64,000 bases of DNA from Pseudomonas fluorescens (GTDB taxonomy: Bacteria; Pseudomonadota; Gammaproteobacteria; Pseudomonadales; Pseudomonadaceae), in NCBI RefSeq assembly GCF_005938625.1, contig NZ_VCNJ01000013.1:1-64000 (forward strand), in the 5' to 3' direction. The position numbers and the translations under genes were made by a program. Of the stretch, positions 63,390 to 64,000 are shown piece after piece. The notes under the pieces are model-generated. The model was not told the DNA's origin and made no database searches. It saw only the letters and a program-made list of their open reading frames with translations. Within the stretch, counting starts at the first letter, position 1, and each line of letters opens with the position of its first letter.

Positions 63390-63574
63390 GCCGGGAAAGG
63401 GATCGCTGCAAACGCAAAGGGCACGAGAGCGCTGTCCCTTTGCGTGGTTTCAAACCGGAAATTTCTCTGCGGCCGGGAACGCTGTGGCAGTCGATCATCG
63501 CATGCTGCCACCGTCGATTTCTCCCGCTTAATCCTTGAACCACGCCGCCCGATGAGCGGCGAATGAGGACTGTA

Positions 63575-64000
63575 ATGAGCAAGACTAACGCTGAACTGAT
63601 GGCCCGTCGTACCGCAGCTGTTCCACGTGGTGTTGGCCAGATTCACCCGATCTTCGCTGAGTCGGCAAAAAACGCTACCGTGACTGACGTTGAAGGTCGT
63701 GAGTTCATCGACTTCGCCGGCGGTATCGCTGTACTGAACACCGGCCACGTGCACCCGAAAATCATTGCTGCCGTGACCGAACAGCTGAACAAGCTGACCC
63801 ACACTTGCTTCCAGGTGCTGGCGTACGAGCCGTACGTTGAGCTGTGCGAAAAAATCAACGCCAAGGTCCCAGGTGATTTCGCCAAGAAAACCCTGCTGGT
63901 GACCACCGGTTCCGAAGCCGTGGAAAACGCCGTGAAAATCGCTCGTGCCGCCACTGGCCGCGCTGGCGTGATCGCTTTCACCGGCGCTTACCACGGTCGC
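63575..64000 (+). CDS. gabT: 4-aminobutyrate aminotransferase, N-terminal part (runs off the right edge)
   Basis: A PLP-dependent transaminase converting GABA and alpha-ketoglutarate to succinate semialdehyde and glutamate. 142 codons are visible; the Lys of the Schiff base lies beyond the edge. MSKTNAELMARRTAAVPRGV, DFAGGIAVLNTGHVHPKI, TGSEAVENAVKIAR and FTGAYHGR (PLP phosphate and ring contacts) match GabT. ATG 63575 follows TGAGGAC. With gabD it forms the GABA catabolic pair. Confidence 0.95.
   Translation, partial: MSKTNAELMARRTAAVPRGVGQIHPIFAESAKNATVTDVEGREFIDFAGGIAVLNTGHVHPKIIAAVTEQLNKLTHTCFQVLAYEPYVELCEKINAKVPGDFAKKTLLVTTGSEAVENAVKIARAATGRAGVIAFTGAYHGR

Overview
The window looks like chromosome of a Pseudomonas of the P. 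fluorescens group. It has high-GC coding sequence, the lapA/lapE-B-C adhesin locus, several REPIN-type palindromic repeats typical of that group, a pgaABCD operon, a gabD-gabT pair and dense co-directional operons. Identifications rest on reading translated sequence and motifs; no database search was possible.

Layout. 1-8955: N-terminal part of the giant adhesin LapA (minus strand, runs off the left edge), divergent from lapE-lapB-lapC, its type I exporter. 9317-13076: TauD/TfdA-type dioxygenase, ABC ATPase and permease, then a LysR regulator. 13267-17479: DHA2/EmrB-like MFS pump, EmrA-like adaptor and NodT-type outer-membrane lipoprotein whose 5' end carries an in-frame REPIN. 17460-18294: a NYN-domain gene and the stub of a lost gene behind a strong terminator.

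18636-37514 is the most interesting region. It encodes two membrane-fusion adaptors, a third protein fusing a PqqD-like domain, an M50 site-2-protease-like membrane domain and an HlyD-like domain, a GNAT acetyltransferase, a DUF6916-like protein and a tail-collar (MdpB-like) protein on the opposite strand, a GT39-type glycosyltransferase, a sulfotransferase, a 2135-residue LEPR-XLL/DUF4347 surface protein with 13 Ig-like repeats, a TolC-like lipoprotein, an APS kinase, an Asp/Asn beta-hydroxylase-like protein and a second sulfotransferase. No ABC ATPase is present. I read it as a candidate dedicated secretion and modification system (glycosylation, hydroxylation, PAPS-dependent sulfation) for one large surface protein. 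The enzyme families are recognised; the joint function is inference.

37555-41419: stomatin-like/NfeD pair, YbaK-type deacylase, DUF2789 protein and a Fic protein behind A-tract DNA. 41498-46569: MarR regulator with an operator-like palindrome and a FUSC/DUF1656/HlyD/NodT efflux operon. 46663-49123: a small membrane protein and a YdgA/DUF945 protein. 49382-55753: pgaABCD for poly-N-acetylglucosamine. 55868-58091: Rieske/FAD oxidoreductase and a PEBP-family protein. 58179-61063: VWA lipoprotein, ECF sigma factor and a putative anti-sigma-like membrane protein. 61144-61504: small acidic protein and tRNA-Arg(CCG). 61947-64000: gabD and the start of gabT.

Taken together, much of the window concerns the cell surface and biofilm matrix: LapA with its exporter, a second large repeat protein with an unusual exporter, and PNAG synthesis, interspersed with three efflux or uptake operons.
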